From positions 1 to 64,000 of the forward strand of contig CALMUP010000030.1 in assembly GCA_937872895.1 (NCBI GenBank): a stretch of DNA of 64,000 nt. The letters run 5' to 3'. Made by a program: the position numbers and the translations under genes. The number at the start of each line of letters is the position of its first letter. The first letter of the stretch is position 1. This document shows, piece by piece, positions 19,109 through 29,107 of this stretch. The notes beneath the pieces are model-generated. The model was not told the DNA's origin. It worked only from the letters and a program-made list of their open reading frames with translations, and ran no database searches. This stretch comes from an uncultured Verrucomicrobiota bacterium (lineage in GTDB: Bacteria > Verrucomicrobiota > Kiritimatiellia > CAIVKH01).

Positions 19109-21661
19109 TCAACGGTCATGCGGTGAGGCGTCTAGGCCGAGGGCTTCCAGTCGGGCGCGGATGCGGCGGCCGATCGCCTCGGCGGAGTAGGCGGTGCGGA
19201 TCAGGCGCTGGCCGCGTTCGGCGCGGCGGGCAGCCTCGGCCGGGTCGTTGACCACGCGGACCATCTGGTCGGCGGCGTCGTCGGTGTCGGGTTCGGCCCA
19301 CCATTGGCCCTTCTGGTAGGGGCCGTAATCCTGTGCGAGCTGGACGAGGTCGTAGCGGACCGGGAAGGAGTTCCAGGGATCCATGAAGTCGGTCGTGCTC
19401 GACCAGCCGGTGCCGATGACTGGTTTGCCGAGGTACATCGATTCGGCGAGGGTCAGGCCGAAGCCTTCGGACCGGTGCAGGGAGATGTAGCAATCGACCC
19501 GGTTGAACAGGGCGTTGAGGTCGGGGCGGTCGAGGTAGCGTTCGATCAGGTGGATGCTCGGATCCGCGGCGGCGGCCGCGCGCATTTCGGTCAGGAGCGG
19601 ATGATCGGTTTTCGTGTTGATCATCTTGACCACCAGGCCGACCTCGCGGTGGAAACGCGCCTTGGCCTTGCGGTAGGCGGCGAGCAGGCCGCTCGGATTC
19701 TTGCGTTCGGGTACACTGAGGACGTCGAACATGAACAGGAACAGGAAGGGCGATTCGGGCAGGCCCAGCTCCTTGCGGCCGATATGCGCCGGGGCGTCGG
19801 TGCTGATCGCGTAGGGCATCAGCACGACCGGGATCGGGGCCTTCGCGGCAAAGGCCTGCTGGCAGAATGCCGAGGGGGCCCAGAGTTCGTCGAGGAAATC
19901 AAAGGCAGGGAGCCAGTCATCGGGGAGTTCCGGCAGCTCCCAGTTCCAGACGCCGATCGTATACTTCTCGCGCAACAAGGCTTGATGATCGGCAACGACA
20001 TAGGGCATTTGCGCGGCGTTGACGTGGACGATGTTCACCGGGTGCACCGGCTGGGTGGTGCCGGTGGTGTCGAGGGTTTCGCCCATGCGGGAGGCGACGC
20101 CTTTGCGGAAGTCGATCAGGGCGACCGGGATGGCGGCGGCTTTGGCGGCGCGGTGGGTGGCGCGGGCGGCTTCGCCGACGCCGAGTTCGGCCTGGAGGTA
20201 GCCGATCAGGTTGAGGCCCATCGGTTTTCCGGCGAGGGAGGGGCGTCCGGGGACGGCGGCGGGCGGGTTGGCCTTGACGTAGGCGCGGTGGAACATCCAG
20301 CCGTGGATCTTCTGGCGGACCGGCAGGGGGAGGATCCAGTGGGTGAGGTGTTTGAAGCGCCAGGCCTGGTGGTAGAGCCATTGGGCGAAGCCGGGGGTGG
20401 CGGGCGCGGCGGTGGTGCCGGTGCCGCCGAGGGCGTGGCGGATCGGGGCGAGGAACGGCTCGTCGAGGCGCACGAGGTCGGGCGAGTCGAGCAGCCACTG
20501 GGCGAACCCGCGTGCGTGGGCGCCGGTGACGTCGGGGAACTGGTGGCGGAGGCCGACGTCCGGGCCGTGTTCGTAGAGGTCGAGGGCGAGGCGGGTGATC
20601 AGCGGCGAGGAGGCGCCGTGGCGGGAGGCCGGTTCGTTGAGCCAGGCGATGAAGGCGGCGGCGTCACGGCCGGCCGGGTCGGGAAAACGCGGGGCGAGGG
20701 TGGCGAGGTGTTCGCGGTAGAGGCGGCGCGCGCCGTCGGGGATGCGCACGCCGTTGGCGAAATGGTTCAGGGCGCAGCGGCGTTCGGCGGTGGCCGGGTA
20801 GCCGTGGTCGCGCAGGGCGGCGGTGTAGTCGTCGGCCAGGGTCTTCAGCGCGGGGGGGAGCGTGGCGAGGGTATAACGGTCCTGGTAGTTGCTGAACACG
20901 CCGCGTTCGGGATGGAAGCCGGAGAAGTGGTAGAACACGAGGGGGGCGTCGTTGACGGTCACGCCGGCGGCGGTGCGGGCAAGGGAACGGGAGGGCAGGT
21001 TCCAGTAGGCGACGTTCCAGCCGGGGTCGCGGCAGATGTGGGTGGAGGCGACGAACGACGGGGCGAACTCCATCCACTTCTGGTCGACGAACAGGCCGCG
21101 GGCGAAATCGACCACGCAGTCGTCGGTCAGCTTGCGTTGCCACCAGCGGACGAAGTGTTCGGTGGCGGGGGTCCAGCGGAAGGCGGCGAAGCCGAGGTTG
21201 TAGGTGCCGCACTGGAGGATCTCGCGGTCGCTGGGGCGGCGGTCGTCGGCATAGCCTTCGGTGATGTGCGGGGTCAGCACGATCTCATGGGTGTCGAGCA
21301 GGCGCTGGAGGCCGTCGAGGGAATGGTACAGGCGGATGTCGGGATCGAAGTAGAGGATGCGTTCGTAGCCGCGGCGGGCGAGGGCTTCGATGATGAACGG
21401 TTTGATGGCGGTGCTCAGTTCGAGCAGGGTGTACTTGAACAGGAAGGCGGGGCGGTCGGGCAGGTCGAGGGCGTCGAGCGGGAGGATCTGGAAGGGCTCG
21501 GCGGCGGGGTCGACGCTGCCGGGGGCATCGCACAGGCCGAGCCAGCGGTCGGCGTGGGGGGCGTGGGTCGCGGCGCTCGCCATCAGGGTCCGCACAAAGT
21601 GCAGGTAGTTGCCGGCGGCGATGGTGAACAGGGCGGTTTTCGGCGGGGAGGCGTCGGTCAC
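19109..21661 (-). CDS. Fused glycosyltransferase: N-terminal GT8-like plus C-terminal GT4
   Basis: The 850-residue protein has an N-terminal domain (about 1-290) resembling nucleotide-diphospho-sugar transferases, with [11 protein letters not shown] as the likely metal-binding D-x-D (about residue 104). A helical middle (about 300-450) and a GT4 (GT-B fold) domain (about 475-840) follow, with SVPERKNP at about 649, the [12 protein letters not shown] donor-site Glu region at about 730, and [12 protein letters not shown]. The start is GTG 21661. GGAG and the stop of the upstream gene sit inside the ribosome site, so translation is probably coupled to the 21665 gene. Function is inferred from domains; sugars unknown. 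Confidence 0.75.
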   Translation of the reverse strand: MTDASPPKTALFTIAAGNYLHFVRTLMASAATHAPHADRWLGLCDAPGSVDPAAEPFQILPLDALDLPDRPAFLFKYTLLELSTAIKPFIIEALARRGYERILYFDPDIRLYHSLDGLQRLLDTHEIVLTPHITEGYADDRRPSDREILQCGTYNLGFAAFRWTPATEHFVRWWQRKLTDDCVVDFARGLFVDQKWMEFAPSFVASTHICRDPGWNVAYWNLPSRSLARTAAGVTVNDAPLVFYHFSGFHPERGVFSNYQDRYTLATLPPALKTLADDYTAALRDHGYPATAERRCALNHFANGVRIPDGARRLYREHLATLAPRFPDPAGRDAAAFIAWLNEPASRHGASSPLITRLALDLYEHGPDVGLRHQFPDVTGAHARGFAQWLLDSPDLVRLDEPFLAPIRHALGGTGTTAAPATPGFAQWLYHQAWRFKHLTHWILPLPVRQKIHGWMFHRAYVKANPPAAVPGRPSLAGKPMGLNLIGYLQAELGVGEAARATHRAAKAAAIPVALIDFRKGVASRMGETLDTTGTTQPVHPVNIVHVNAAQMPYVVADHQALLREKYTIGVWNWELPELPDDWLPAFDFLDELWAPSAFCQQAFAAKAPIPVVLMPYAISTDAPAHIGRKELGLPESPFLFLFMFDVLSVPERKNPSGLLAAYRKAKARFHREVGLVVKMINTKTDHPLLTEMRAAAAADPSIHLIERYLDRPDLNALFNRVDCYISLHRSEGFGLTLAESMYLGKPVIGTGWSSTTDFMDPWNSFPVRYDLVQLAQDYGPYQKGQWWAEPDTDDAADQMVRVVNDPAEAARRAERGQRLIRTAYSAEAIGRRIRARLEALGLDASPHDR

Positions 21662-21664
21662 GCG

Positions 21665-22369
21665 TCACTCCGTGGCGGGTGGGCCGTTGGTCGGGAAGGG
21701 GAACGGCAGGGCGATGTTGGTCCTCTGCTCGGGATGGAGGCGCAGGGCTTCCTCGATGCCGGGGCCGAGGCTGCCTTCGGGGATCTCGACGGGGATGGCG
21801 AGTTCGGGGTGTTCGGCGAGCATGGCTTCGATGCCGGGGCCGCGGCCGGTGACGACCATATCGGCGATGGCGCGGTATTCGGGGTTTTCGCGGAGCAGGC
21901 GTTCGATGGTTTCGCCGCGGCCGACGGCGGGAGGCGGGGCGGTGAGGGGGAACTTGATCAGGCCGTCCTCGACGGCGTTGGGGAACTCGGCGAGGAACCG
22001 TTCGATGGCTTCGCCGCGGAAGAACTGCGGATCGTAGTCGACCTGCTGGGTCAGGGTCGCGTTGGGATCCTTCTCGAGCTGGAGGGTGCAGAAGTCGTTG
22101 CCGAGCTGGAGCACGACGGTTTCCTGGTCGTAGTTCGCCTCGACGACGAGGATGTCGCCGGCGGCTTCGCCGGGGGAGAGCAGGTAGCTGCGGTTGTCGC
22201 GGGTGTCCACGAAACCGATCTTCACGGAATCGTTCAGCTCGATCAGCGCCGAGATGCGGATCATCCCGTTGAAGCAGGTCAGTGTGCCGGTTTCGTCCGG
22301 AACGGCGGGAACCTGGGCGGAGGCGGACAGGCAACCGGCCATCAACAAACTGGCAAGGAAAACGCGCAT
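21665..22369 (-). CDS. Small exported protein with internal GxxIExxLxxxP repeats; function unknown
   Basis: The 234-residue product begins MRVFLASLLMAGCLSASAQ. It could be a lipoprotein (MAGC is a non-ideal lipobox) or be cleaved after SASA by signal peptidase I. The mature part has a beta-rich first half, then about four helical repeats of the type GEAIERFLAEFPN, GETIERLLRENPE, GPGIEAMLAEHPE and GPGIEEALRLHPE. I do not recognise the family. It is first in the minus-strand glycan operon and abuts the fused glycosyltransferase (3-base gap). ATG 22369 is preferred over a TTG at 22405 because it starts the signal peptide, although no clear ribosome site precedes it. Confidence 0.6.
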   Translation of the reverse strand: MRVFLASLLMAGCLSASAQVPAVPDETGTLTCFNGMIRISALIELNDSVKIGFVDTRDNRSYLLSPGEAAGDILVVEANYDQETVVLQLGNDFCTLQLEKDPNATLTQQVDYDPQFFRGEAIERFLAEFPNAVEDGLIKFPLTAPPPAVGRGETIERLLRENPEYRAIADMVVTGRGPGIEAMLAEHPELAIPVEIPEGSLGPGIEEALRLHPEQRTNIALPFPFPTNGPPATE

Positions 22370-22439
22370 GGGCAGGGTTATAGCCTTTCGGGCGGTGAGG
22401 GACAAGCATGGGTGTGGGCGGGGGAGGAAGAGGGTTAAT

Positions 22440-23365
22440 CACCCGGTCCGCTGCACGGACCTAGAGGACACGGAGAACACGGAGGGAGGAGGGAGGATTA
22501 CTACGAAACACGCGAAATACGCGAAAAAATGGTGAGAAATCCCTGTAGCCGGGACCGGTGGTGTGGTCCCGGTGTAAAGAAGATCAGGAGGACGGGATCA
22601 CCGATCCCGTCTACAGGGAAGAAAATCGGAACCGCGGATTTCGCGGAGGACGCGGATGACGATTTTCTGTAGTTCCGGCGTTGTACGCCGGAAGTGGATG
22701 GAACGAGGATATTGAACTACGGAACACGCTGAATACACGGAACGATATGGGCGACGTCGGGTACGAGCCTCCTGTAGGCGGGATCGGTGATCCCGCTGAA
22801 GCGGAACGGAGGATGAACTACGAAACACGCGAAATACGCGAAAAATGGTGAGAAATCCCTGTAGCCGGGACCGGTGGTGTGGTCCCGGTGTGAAGAAGAT
22901 CAGGAAGACGGGATCACCGATCCCGTCTACAGGGCGGTTGATGGTGGAGCCGTAGCGATTACGATGACGAGGAAGAACGGTTTTCTGTAGTTCCGGCGTT
23001 GTACGCCGGAAGTGGATGGAACGAGGAGATTGAACTACGGAACACGCGAAATACGCGAAAAATGGTGAGAAATCCCTGTAGCCGGGACCGGTGGTGTGGT
23101 CCCGGTGTAAAGAAGATCAGGAAGACGGGATCACCGATCCCGTCTACAGGGCAGTTGATGGTGGAGGGAACGTGGGTGATTACGATTAGGATGACGATGC
23201 CGAGGAAGAACGGTTTTCTGTAGTTCCGGCGTTGTACACCGGACGCGGATGGAACGAGGAGATTGAACTACGAAACACGCGAAATACGCGAAAAATTGGT
23301 GAGAAGTCCCTGTAGCCGGGACCGGTGGTCCCGGTGGCTGAAGATCCGGAATCCGGGAAGAATCC
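22440..23365. repeat. Tandem mosaic of REP-like palindromes (CTGTAG family)
   Basis: No gene is seen in this stretch of about 900 bases. Three hairpin types alternate: TCCGGCG-TTGTA-CGCCGGA (starting at 22667, 22985 and 23218), GGGACCGGTGGTGTGGTCCC (about 22551, 22867, 23081, with a shorter form near 23315) and GGGATC-ACC-GATCCC (about 22596, 22913, 23127; inverted near 22780). Each is flanked by CTGTAG or its complement. Fixed linkers (GAACTACGAAACACGC, AAGAAGATCAGGA) make larger direct repeats spaced about 318 and 233 bases apart. A GGTCCG...CGGACC hairpin lies at about 22445. The RAYT gene at 23366 lies directly beside this array and is the likely agent of its spread. Confidence 0.85.
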
Positions 23366-23848
23366 TCATGCATGCGGATGATCGAAATCAATGTGCCCTT
23401 GAAACGTCCATGCGGAGGGTTCCGTGACCAGGCCTGCACGCACGGGATTCTGGCGCACGTATTCCCATTTTTCCGCGTAGGATTCGTCGGAACGCAGGAC
23501 ATGATCAAAAAACTGCGGTTGCCAAACCGGGGATCCGGATGCCTTGGCGGCGATCACCGCTTTGGCGGTCCACTGCTTCCATGCCTGCATGAACTGGTTC
23601 AGGGTCTTGGCCGATGCTTGAGAGGACTCGGTACAAAAGAAATGAACGTGATCGGGCATGATGACGAACCGACCAATCAACCAACCGTGTCGCTCGCGCG
23701 CCGAGGTCCATTCCTTCGCCAGGATCGAAGCAACCACATCGTTGTTCAGGATGGCCCGTCGCTGATGCGTGCATGTGGTGATGAAATAGATGGGTTGGGG
23801 CACCACCACGCGGCTCAAGCGGCGAAGGCGGGTGTGTAGGGCTTCCAT
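23366..23848 (-). CDS. REP-associated tyrosine transposase (RAYT, Y1/IS200-like)
   Basis: The 160-residue protein has the HUH single-strand nuclease motif IMPDHVHFF (His67, His69) and a C-terminal Tyr130 in WEYVRQNPVRAGL, the expected nucleophile. It also has YFITTCTHQRRAIL near the N-terminus, typical of RAYTs. Such enzymes nick and move short palindromic (REP) DNA. It is surrounded on both sides by CTGTAG-bordered palindromes, its probable substrates. It is unlike the two RAYTs at 37816 and 39141 in length and sequence, so it is a separate family with its own repeats. Domesticated or active status cannot be judged. Confidence 0.88.
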   Translation of the reverse strand: MEALHTRLRRLSRVVVPQPIYFITTCTHQRRAILNNDVVASILAKEWTSARERHGWLIGRFVIMPDHVHFFCTESSQASAKTLNQFMQAWKQWTAKAVIAAKASGSPVWQPQFFDHVLRSDESYAEKWEYVRQNPVRAGLVTEPSAWTFQGHIDFDHPHA

Positions 23849-23884
23849 CGACTTAACGTGTCAAGCCATGGTGTGATCGGTCAA

Positions 23885-24110
23885 GTGTGGAGGACGGGAT
23901 CACCGATCCCGTCTACAGGGCTGAAATTGCGCATGGCGATGGAGAAGGACCATGTGGTTGGAGGAATCCCCTGTAGCCGGGACCGGTGGTCCCGGTATGA
24001 TGAGGATCCGGAGGACGGGATCACCGATCCCGTCTACAGAGCGGTTGATGGTGGAGTGATAGGAGAAATCCTCCTGTAGGCGGGATCGACTCCCGGCTAC
24101 AGGCCGGTGA
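23885..24110. repeat. REP-like palindromes upstream of the RAYT gene
   Basis: Four more hairpins of the CTGTAG family lie here: GACGGGATC-ACC-GATCCCGTC at about 23892-23919, GGGACC-GGT-GGTCCC at about 23970-23998, GGGATC-ACC-GATCCC at about 24016-24041, and a truncated CTGTAGGCGGGATC next to CCCGGCTACAGG at 24073-24103. The last one overlaps the 3' end of the hydrolase gene, whose stop codon sits inside the repeat. Confidence 0.8.
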
Positions 24111-24933
24111 TCCAGCGGAGGCAGGTTTCGGCGCAGGTGGATTCCTGGCCGTGGAAGCTGTGGTCGGCGTCGGGGATGATGGCGCGGGTAAAGGCGCGGG
24201 AGCGGGTCTTGGCCTGCAGGATCGCGGCGGCTTCATGAACCGGGATGCAGGCATATTGTTCGTTTTCCGGGAAGACCGCGAGTATCGGCAGGGTGACGCG
24301 GCGGAAGGTCGTCATCGGTCCGGCGAGGTGGAAGAGGCGCGCTTCGGTCTGGGTGGGATCGACCGCGCTGAGGAAACGCCGGGCGGTGAAACCGAGGCAT
24401 TTCGGGGGAAGTTTGGTGTCGCCCTTGCCGCGGGCCACGAGGTCGCGGGCCTTGGCGAGCCAGGTCGGGTAGGTGCGGCCGAGGTCGCGCTGGGCGATGG
24501 CGAGGTCGTCGCCGAGGGCGGCGAGGATGAGGCCCTTGACCAGCGGATCGCGGCGGCGGGCGGCGTGGTAGGTGATCTTCTGGCAGCCGGTGCTGTGGCC
24601 GAGCAGGACCACGCGGCGGTAGCCTTGCTGGCGGGCGAAGGCGAGGGCGGCGTCGATGTCGGCCAGGCAATCGGTGAAGCGTTCGTCGGCCACGTCGCCT
24701 TCGCAGCCGCGGTTGTTGAAGGTCAGGACATCGATGCCGCGGCGCGGGCCGGTGGCGAGAAAGGCTTTCTTGAATTTCGACTTGTAGAAGTTGCTGCCCA
24801 TGCCGTGCACGAAGATCAGCAGGGTGGCGGCGCGGCGGAGTCCGGTGGTCCAGAATCCGTCGAGGGTGCGTTTGGTTCCGACGGGCGAGAGGGTAACCAG
24901 CGTGCCGGGAATCATGCGCGCGGCGGTGTTCAT
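24097..24933 (-). CDS. Alpha/beta hydrolase
   Basis: The 278-residue cytoplasmic protein shows the alpha/beta-hydrolase pattern: oxyanion region LIFVHGMGSNFY, nucleophile Ser in LLGHSTG, an acidic residue in the AVFPENEQY region, and the catalytic His in DADHSFHG near the end. The substrate is unknown; it could be an esterase, lipase or C-C hydrolase. It is the last gene of the nusA operon and overlaps ribF by 4 bases (ATGA). Its final codons run into a CTACAGG repeat, so a REP insertion supplies the 3' end. Confidence 0.75.
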   Translation of the reverse strand: MNTAARMIPGTLVTLSPVGTKRTLDGFWTTGLRRAATLLIFVHGMGSNFYKSKFKKAFLATGPRRGIDVLTFNNRGCEGDVADERFTDCLADIDAALAFARQQGYRRVVLLGHSTGCQKITYHAARRRDPLVKGLILAALGDDLAIAQRDLGRTYPTWLAKARDLVARGKGDTKLPPKCLGFTARRFLSAVDPTQTEARLFHLAGPMTTFRRVTLPILAVFPENEQYACIPVHEAAAILQAKTRSRAFTRAIIPDADHSFHGQESTCAETCLRWITGL

Positions 24934-25847
24934 GCGAGCAGGCTCCGGATCGCGGCGACATCGTCGCGGATCTGCTGGATCAAATCGGCCTCGCGGGTGA
25001 AGCGGCGGTCGTCGTCGCGGATTTTCCGGATGAAGGCGACGTCGAGTTCCCGTCCGTAGAGGTCGCCGGTGTAGTCGATCAGGTGGACTTCCAGGGCGCC
25101 GTGTTGCGGTTCGGGTTGGGCGGGCAGGTAGAGGGCGCCGGGGTGGGGGTGGCCATCGAGGGTAACCCGGGCGGCGTAGATGCCGGAGGGCGGGATGGCG
25201 CAGCCGCGCACATCGAGGTTCGCGGTGGGAAAGCCGAGGCGGCGGCCGCGCTTCTGGCCGTGGATCACCGCGCCGCGCACGGCGTGGGGGCGGCCGAGCA
25301 GGGCGGTGGCTTCATCGAGATCGCCGCGGGCGATGGCCTCGCGGATGCGGGTGCTGGAGACGGGCGACGCGCCACTCAGCACCGGGGTCGCGGCGGCGAC
25401 ATCGAGGTTGCGTTGGGCGGCCAGTTCGCGCAGCAAGGCGACATTGCCCTTGGCCTGGCGGCCGAAGCGCCAGTTTTCGCCGATGACCAGGCCGCGCAGG
25501 AGCGGGAGCCGTTCGAGCAGGTGGTCGAGGAAGGCGGCGGGTTCGAGGGCGGCGAAATCGTGGGTGAACGGGATGACCATTGCGCCGGCGAGGCCGAGGC
25601 CGGCGGCGAGGTCGAGCTTGAGGGGCAGGGTGGTCAGCAGGGCGGGGGCGGCGGACGGTTGGACGATGCGCAGCGGGTGGGGGTCGAAGGTCATCAGCCA
25701 CGGTTCGGCGCCGAGGGCGGTGGCGCGTTCGTGGCAGAGGCGGATCACCTGTTGGTGGCCGCGGTGCACACCGTCGAACACACCGGCCGCGGCGACCACC
25801 GGGCGGCGGATCGAGGCGAGTTGGTCGAGCGTGCGCAGGACGTGCAT
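24930..25847 (-). CDS. ribF: Bifunctional riboflavin kinase / FAD synthetase
   Basis: The 305-residue enzyme makes FMN from riboflavin and then FAD from FMN. The N-terminal FAD synthetase (nucleotidyltransferase) domain has GVFDGVHRGHQQVI, an HxGH-type signature, and SSTRIREAIARGD. The C-terminal flavokinase domain has GRPHAVRGAVIHGQKRGR and FPTANLDV. Length is normal. It follows truB with a 9-base gap, the common order truB-ribF, and overlaps the hydrolase downstream. Confidence 0.95.
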   Translation of the reverse strand: MHVLRTLDQLASIRRPVVAAAGVFDGVHRGHQQVIRLCHERATALGAEPWLMTFDPHPLRIVQPSAAPALLTTLPLKLDLAAGLGLAGAMVIPFTHDFAALEPAAFLDHLLERLPLLRGLVIGENWRFGRQAKGNVALLRELAAQRNLDVAAATPVLSGASPVSSTRIREAIARGDLDEATALLGRPHAVRGAVIHGQKRGRRLGFPTANLDVRGCAIPPSGIYAARVTLDGHPHPGALYLPAQPEPQHGALEVHLIDYTGDLYGRELDVAFIRKIRDDDRRFTREADLIQQIRDDVAAIRSLLA

Positions 25848-25856
25848 GGCCGTACC

Positions 25857-26600
25857 TCAAGCGAGCAGGGCGGGCACCTGGCGGATCGGGATGATGCGTT
25901 GCAGGAAGGCGGCGGGATCGAGCGCGAGCAGGTCGGGCAGGGTGATCGCGTCGTCGATCGAGAAGTTCCCCGAGCGGGTGCGGCGCAGCGCCTTCAGGTG
26001 GGCGCCGCAGCCGAGTTCCTCGCCGATGTCGGCGCAGAGGGTGCGGACGTAGGTGCCCTTGGTGCAGCGCAGGGTAAAGGCGGCCTCGTCGCCGGTCTTG
26101 CCGTTCAGTTGGAACTGGTACACGTGGATGAAGCGGGCTTCGCGCTCGATGGTTTCGCCCTTGCGGGCGAGTTTGTAGAGCGGCACGCCGTTTTTCTTCA
26201 CGGCGGAAACCATCGGCGGGGTCTGCATCTGGTCGCCGATGCGTTTGGTCATTTGTTCGCGGAGCAGGTCCTCGGTCACATGGACGGCGGAACGTTCCTC
26301 GATCACCTGGCCGTCGGCGTCCTGCGAGTCGGTGCTGATGCCGAGGCGCATCACGCCCTCGTAGGTCTTGTCGGAGCCCATGATCCGGTCGGACAGGCGG
26401 GTGCCGCGGCCGACCAGCAGGATCAGCAGGCCGGTGGCCAGCGGGTCGAGGGTGCCGCCGTGGCCGACTTTTTTCAGGCGGAAGTGGTTGCGGACCTTCG
26501 CGACCACGTCGTGCGAGGTGAAGGTGGCGGGCTTGTCGATCAGCAGGACGCCGTCCCACGGGTCGAATTCGGTCGGCTGGTACGAGCGGAACTGGTTCAT
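25857..26600 (-). CDS. truB: tRNA pseudouridine(55) synthase
   Basis: The 247-residue enzyme isomerises U55 in the T-loop of tRNAs. The catalytic Asp52 lies in [12 protein letters not shown], with [15 protein letters not shown] before it and the later TYVRTLC-type motif [15 protein letters not shown]. The C-terminal PUA-like part is short. Its start overlaps the rbfA stop by 4 bases. It belongs to the nusA-infB-rbfA-truB-ribF operon. Confidence 0.95.
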   Translation of the reverse strand: MNQFRSYQPTEFDPWDGVLLIDKPATFTSHDVVAKVRNHFRLKKVGHGGTLDPLATGLLILLVGRGTRLSDRIMGSDKTYEGVMRLGISTDSQDADGQVIEERSAVHVTEDLLREQMTKRIGDQMQTPPMVSAVKKNGVPLYKLARKGETIEREARFIHVYQFQLNGKTGDEAAFTLRCTKGTYVRTLCADIGEELGCGAHLKALRRTRSGNFSIDDAITLPDLLALDPAAFLQRIIPIRQVPALLA

Positions 26601-26983
26601 GACGGCTCGTCCGGGCGGTCGGGGGAGGCGGGCGCCTCGTCCTCGAGGCGGGCCAGCAGGTTCAGGACGCGGTCGCCCTGTTCGATCGAGTGGTCCAGTT
26701 CGAAGTTCACGTGCGGGGTGTACTTCAGCACGACATGGCGGGCGATGTTGCCCTGGATCTCCTTGCGGTGCGACTTGATCAGGTTCAGCAACTGGTGCTG
26801 GCGGGCCTCGTCGCCGCGGATCGAGACGAACACGCGGGCGTTGCGGAGGTTGCTGGAGGTTTCCACGCGGGTCACGGTCACCGAGGCGATGTCGGCGCCG
26901 GGGTCGTTGATCACGCGGAACAGCGACTCGGCGATCTCCTGCTTCAGCAACTGATTCACGCGGGTGAGGCGGTCGATGGACAT
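26597..26983 (-). CDS. rbfA: 30S ribosome-binding factor A
   Basis: The 128-residue KH-fold factor assists late 30S maturation and cold adaptation. Typical features are RLTRVNQLLKQEIAESL at the N-terminus, VTVTRVETSSNLRNARVF, and YTPHVNFELDHSIEQGDRV. ATG 26983 is chosen since it begins the conserved part and GAGGG precedes it; the frame is open farther upstream without family similarity. It lies between infB (35-base gap) and truB (overlap). Confidence 0.93.
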   Translation of the reverse strand: MSIDRLTRVNQLLKQEIAESLFRVINDPGADIASVTVTRVETSSNLRNARVFVSIRGDEARQHQLLNLIKSHRKEIQGNIARHVVLKYTPHVNFELDHSIEQGDRVLNLLARLEDEAPASPDRPDEPS

Positions 26984-27018
26984 GGGGGGACCCTCTCTGC
27001 GCCGTGCCGCCGGAGCGG

Positions 27019-29097
27019 TTACAGCTGCTGGGCGATTTTTTCCACTTCGTAGAACTCGATCACGTCGCCGATTTCGAAATCGCCGAAGTGGTCGAGGCGG
27101 ATGCCGCATTCCTGGCCTTCGCGGACTTCGCTGGCGTCGTTCTGGAACCGTTTCAGGTTCGAGACCGCACCCTCGAAGATCACATCGCCCTTGCGGCGCA
27201 CGCGGGCGCGGGAGCGGGAGGTGACCTTGCCGCCGCGGACGATGCAGCCGGCGACCTTGCCCTTCTTGCCGAGGTCGAACACCTGCTTGATCTCCACGTT
27301 GCCGTGGGCGGTTTCGCGCAGGATCGGGTCGAGCATGCCGGACATGACATTCTTGATGTCATCCATCAGCTCGTAAATGATGTTGTACAGGCGGATCTCG
27401 ATGCCTTCGCGCTTGGCCAGGCCGGTCACGCCGTTTTCGGTGCTGGTGTGGAACCCGATGATGATCGCGTCGGAGGCGCTGGCCAGCAGCACATCGTTGC
27501 TGGTGATGTTGCCGACGCCGGTCAGCAGTGGTTTCACCGCGACCTTGGTGCTCTTGATGCCGTCGATGATATGCTGGATGGCTTCGATCGAGCCCTGGAC
27601 GTCGGCCTTGATGATCACGCCGAGTTCCTTCTTCTCGCCGGTTTCGGCCTTTTGCATCAGGGCTTCGAGCGAGGCGCGGCGCGGGGCGCCGGTGGCCATT
27701 GCCTTCTCGCGGAGTTCCTGCTGGCGTTGCTCGGCGATGGCGCGGGCGGCGCGGTCGTCCTCCATCACGATGAATTCCGCGCCGGCTTCGGGAACGCCGG
27801 ACAGGCCGAGGCACTTCACGGCGAACGACGGGCCGGCTTCCTTCGTCTTCTTGCCGGTATCATCGATCAGCGCCTTTACCTTGCCCCAGTTCGGTCCGAC
27901 GATGATGGCGTCGCCGAGGTGCAGCGTGCCGTTGCGGATCAGCAGGGAGGCGGTCGGGCCCATGCCGGGTTCGAGCTGGGCTTCGATGATGTAGCCCTGG
28001 GCGGTGGCCTTCGGGTCGGCCTTCAGTTCGAGGATTTCCGCCTGGAGGTTGATCATATCGAGCAGGTTGCTCACGCCTTCGCCGGTCAGCGCGCTCACCG
28101 GGCAGACGATGGTCGAGCCGCCCCAGTCTTCCGGAGCGAGGCCTTCGCCCTGCAACTGCTGCTTCACGCGGTCGGGGTTCGCGGCGCGGAGGTCGATCTT
28201 GTTGATCGCGACCATGATGCACACGCCGGAGGCCTTCGCGTGCTGGATGGCTTCGCGGGTCTGGGGCATCATGCCGTCCACCGCGTCGATGACAATCACC
28301 ACGATGTCGGTCAGGTTCGCGCCGCGGGCGCGCATCTTGGTGAAGGCCTCGTGGCCGGGGGTGTCGAGGAAGGTGATTGGGCCGGTCGGGGTCGTTACCG
28401 TGTAGGCGCCGATGTGCTGGGTGATGCCGCCGTCTTCGCCGGCGGCGACCTTCGAGTTGCGGATGCGGTCGAGCAGCGAGGTTTTGCCGTGGTCGACGTG
28501 GCCCATGAAGGCCACGACGGGCGGGCGGACTACCGAGGCGGCGGTGACGTCGGCCTTCTTTTTTGCCTCCTCCTCCACCTTCTTCGGGGCGGGCGGCGGG
28601 GGTTTGGGGGCCTTCTTCTCAAGCTCGACGGTAAATCCGTGTTTCTCGGCCAGGGCCTGGATCGTCTTCAGTTCGATCTTCTGGTTGATCGAGGCGAAGA
28701 TGTTCATGCCCATGAGTTGGGCGATCAGCAGGTTCGGCTTCAGGCCCATCATGTCGGCCAGGTCGCGCACGACCATCGGCGGCTTCACGATCAGGGTCTT
28801 CGAAGCCGGGCCGGCGGGTTGGGCGGGCGCAGCCGGTTCCGGGGCGGTTTCAGTCGCCACGGCGGCGGTCGGGGTTTCCTTCGCGGGGGCTGGGGCGGCC
28901 ACGGCAGCGGGAGACGGTGCCGGGGCTGCGGGGGCCGCCGCGGCTTTGGGTGACATCAGGGCGCGGGCATGGCGCACCTGCTCTTCGGTCAGGTTCGCCA
29001 TGTGGGTTTTCAGGTCAAGCTTCAACGAGGCGTTGAGCTTGTCCATGATGTCCTTGCCGCTGACGTTCAGTTCTTTAGCTAGTTCGTGTACTCTCAT
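27019..29097 (-). CDS. infB: Translation initiation factor IF-2
   Basis: The 692-residue GTPase brings initiator tRNA to the 30S subunit. An N-terminal winged-helix segment ([20 protein letters not shown]) is followed by an Ala/Pro-rich linker (about 50-100). The G domain has GHVDHGKTS (199-207), the DTPGHEAF switch II and the NKID base-recognition motif. Beta-barrel and C1/C2 domains follow. The linker is short compared with many IF-2 proteins. It starts 10 bases after the nusA stop. Confidence 0.97.
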   Translation of the reverse strand: MRVHELAKELNVSGKDIMDKLNASLKLDLKTHMANLTEEQVRHARALMSPKAAAAPAAPAPSPAAVAAPAPAKETPTAAVATETAPEPAAPAQPAGPASKTLIVKPPMVVRDLADMMGLKPNLLIAQLMGMNIFASINQKIELKTIQALAEKHGFTVELEKKAPKPPPPAPKKVEEEAKKKADVTAASVVRPPVVAFMGHVDHGKTSLLDRIRNSKVAAGEDGGITQHIGAYTVTTPTGPITFLDTPGHEAFTKMRARGANLTDIVVIVIDAVDGMMPQTREAIQHAKASGVCIMVAINKIDLRAANPDRVKQQLQGEGLAPEDWGGSTIVCPVSALTGEGVSNLLDMINLQAEILELKADPKATAQGYIIEAQLEPGMGPTASLLIRNGTLHLGDAIIVGPNWGKVKALIDDTGKKTKEAGPSFAVKCLGLSGVPEAGAEFIVMEDDRAARAIAEQRQQELREKAMATGAPRRASLEALMQKAETGEKKELGVIIKADVQGSIEAIQHIIDGIKSTKVAVKPLLTGVGNITSNDVLLASASDAIIIGFHTSTENGVTGLAKREGIEIRLYNIIYELMDDIKNVMSGMLDPILRETAHGNVEIKQVFDLGKKGKVAGCIVRGGKVTSRSRARVRRKGDVIFEGAVSNLKRFQNDASEVREGQECGIRLDHFGDFEIGDVIEFYEVEKIAQQL

Positions 29098-29107
29098 GGT
29101 CCCGTTT

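Noticed and set aside
19304-22438. A 1044-codon open frame on the plus strand across the glycosyltransferase
   Set aside because: It is a long shadow frame caused by GC-rich codon use. The product is Gly/Val/Glu low-complexity sequence, while the minus strand encodes recognisable domains.
22440-23365. The repeat array as a CRISPR
   Set aside because: Repeats are palindromes of three types with irregular spacing and conserved linkers instead of unique spacers, and no cas genes are near.
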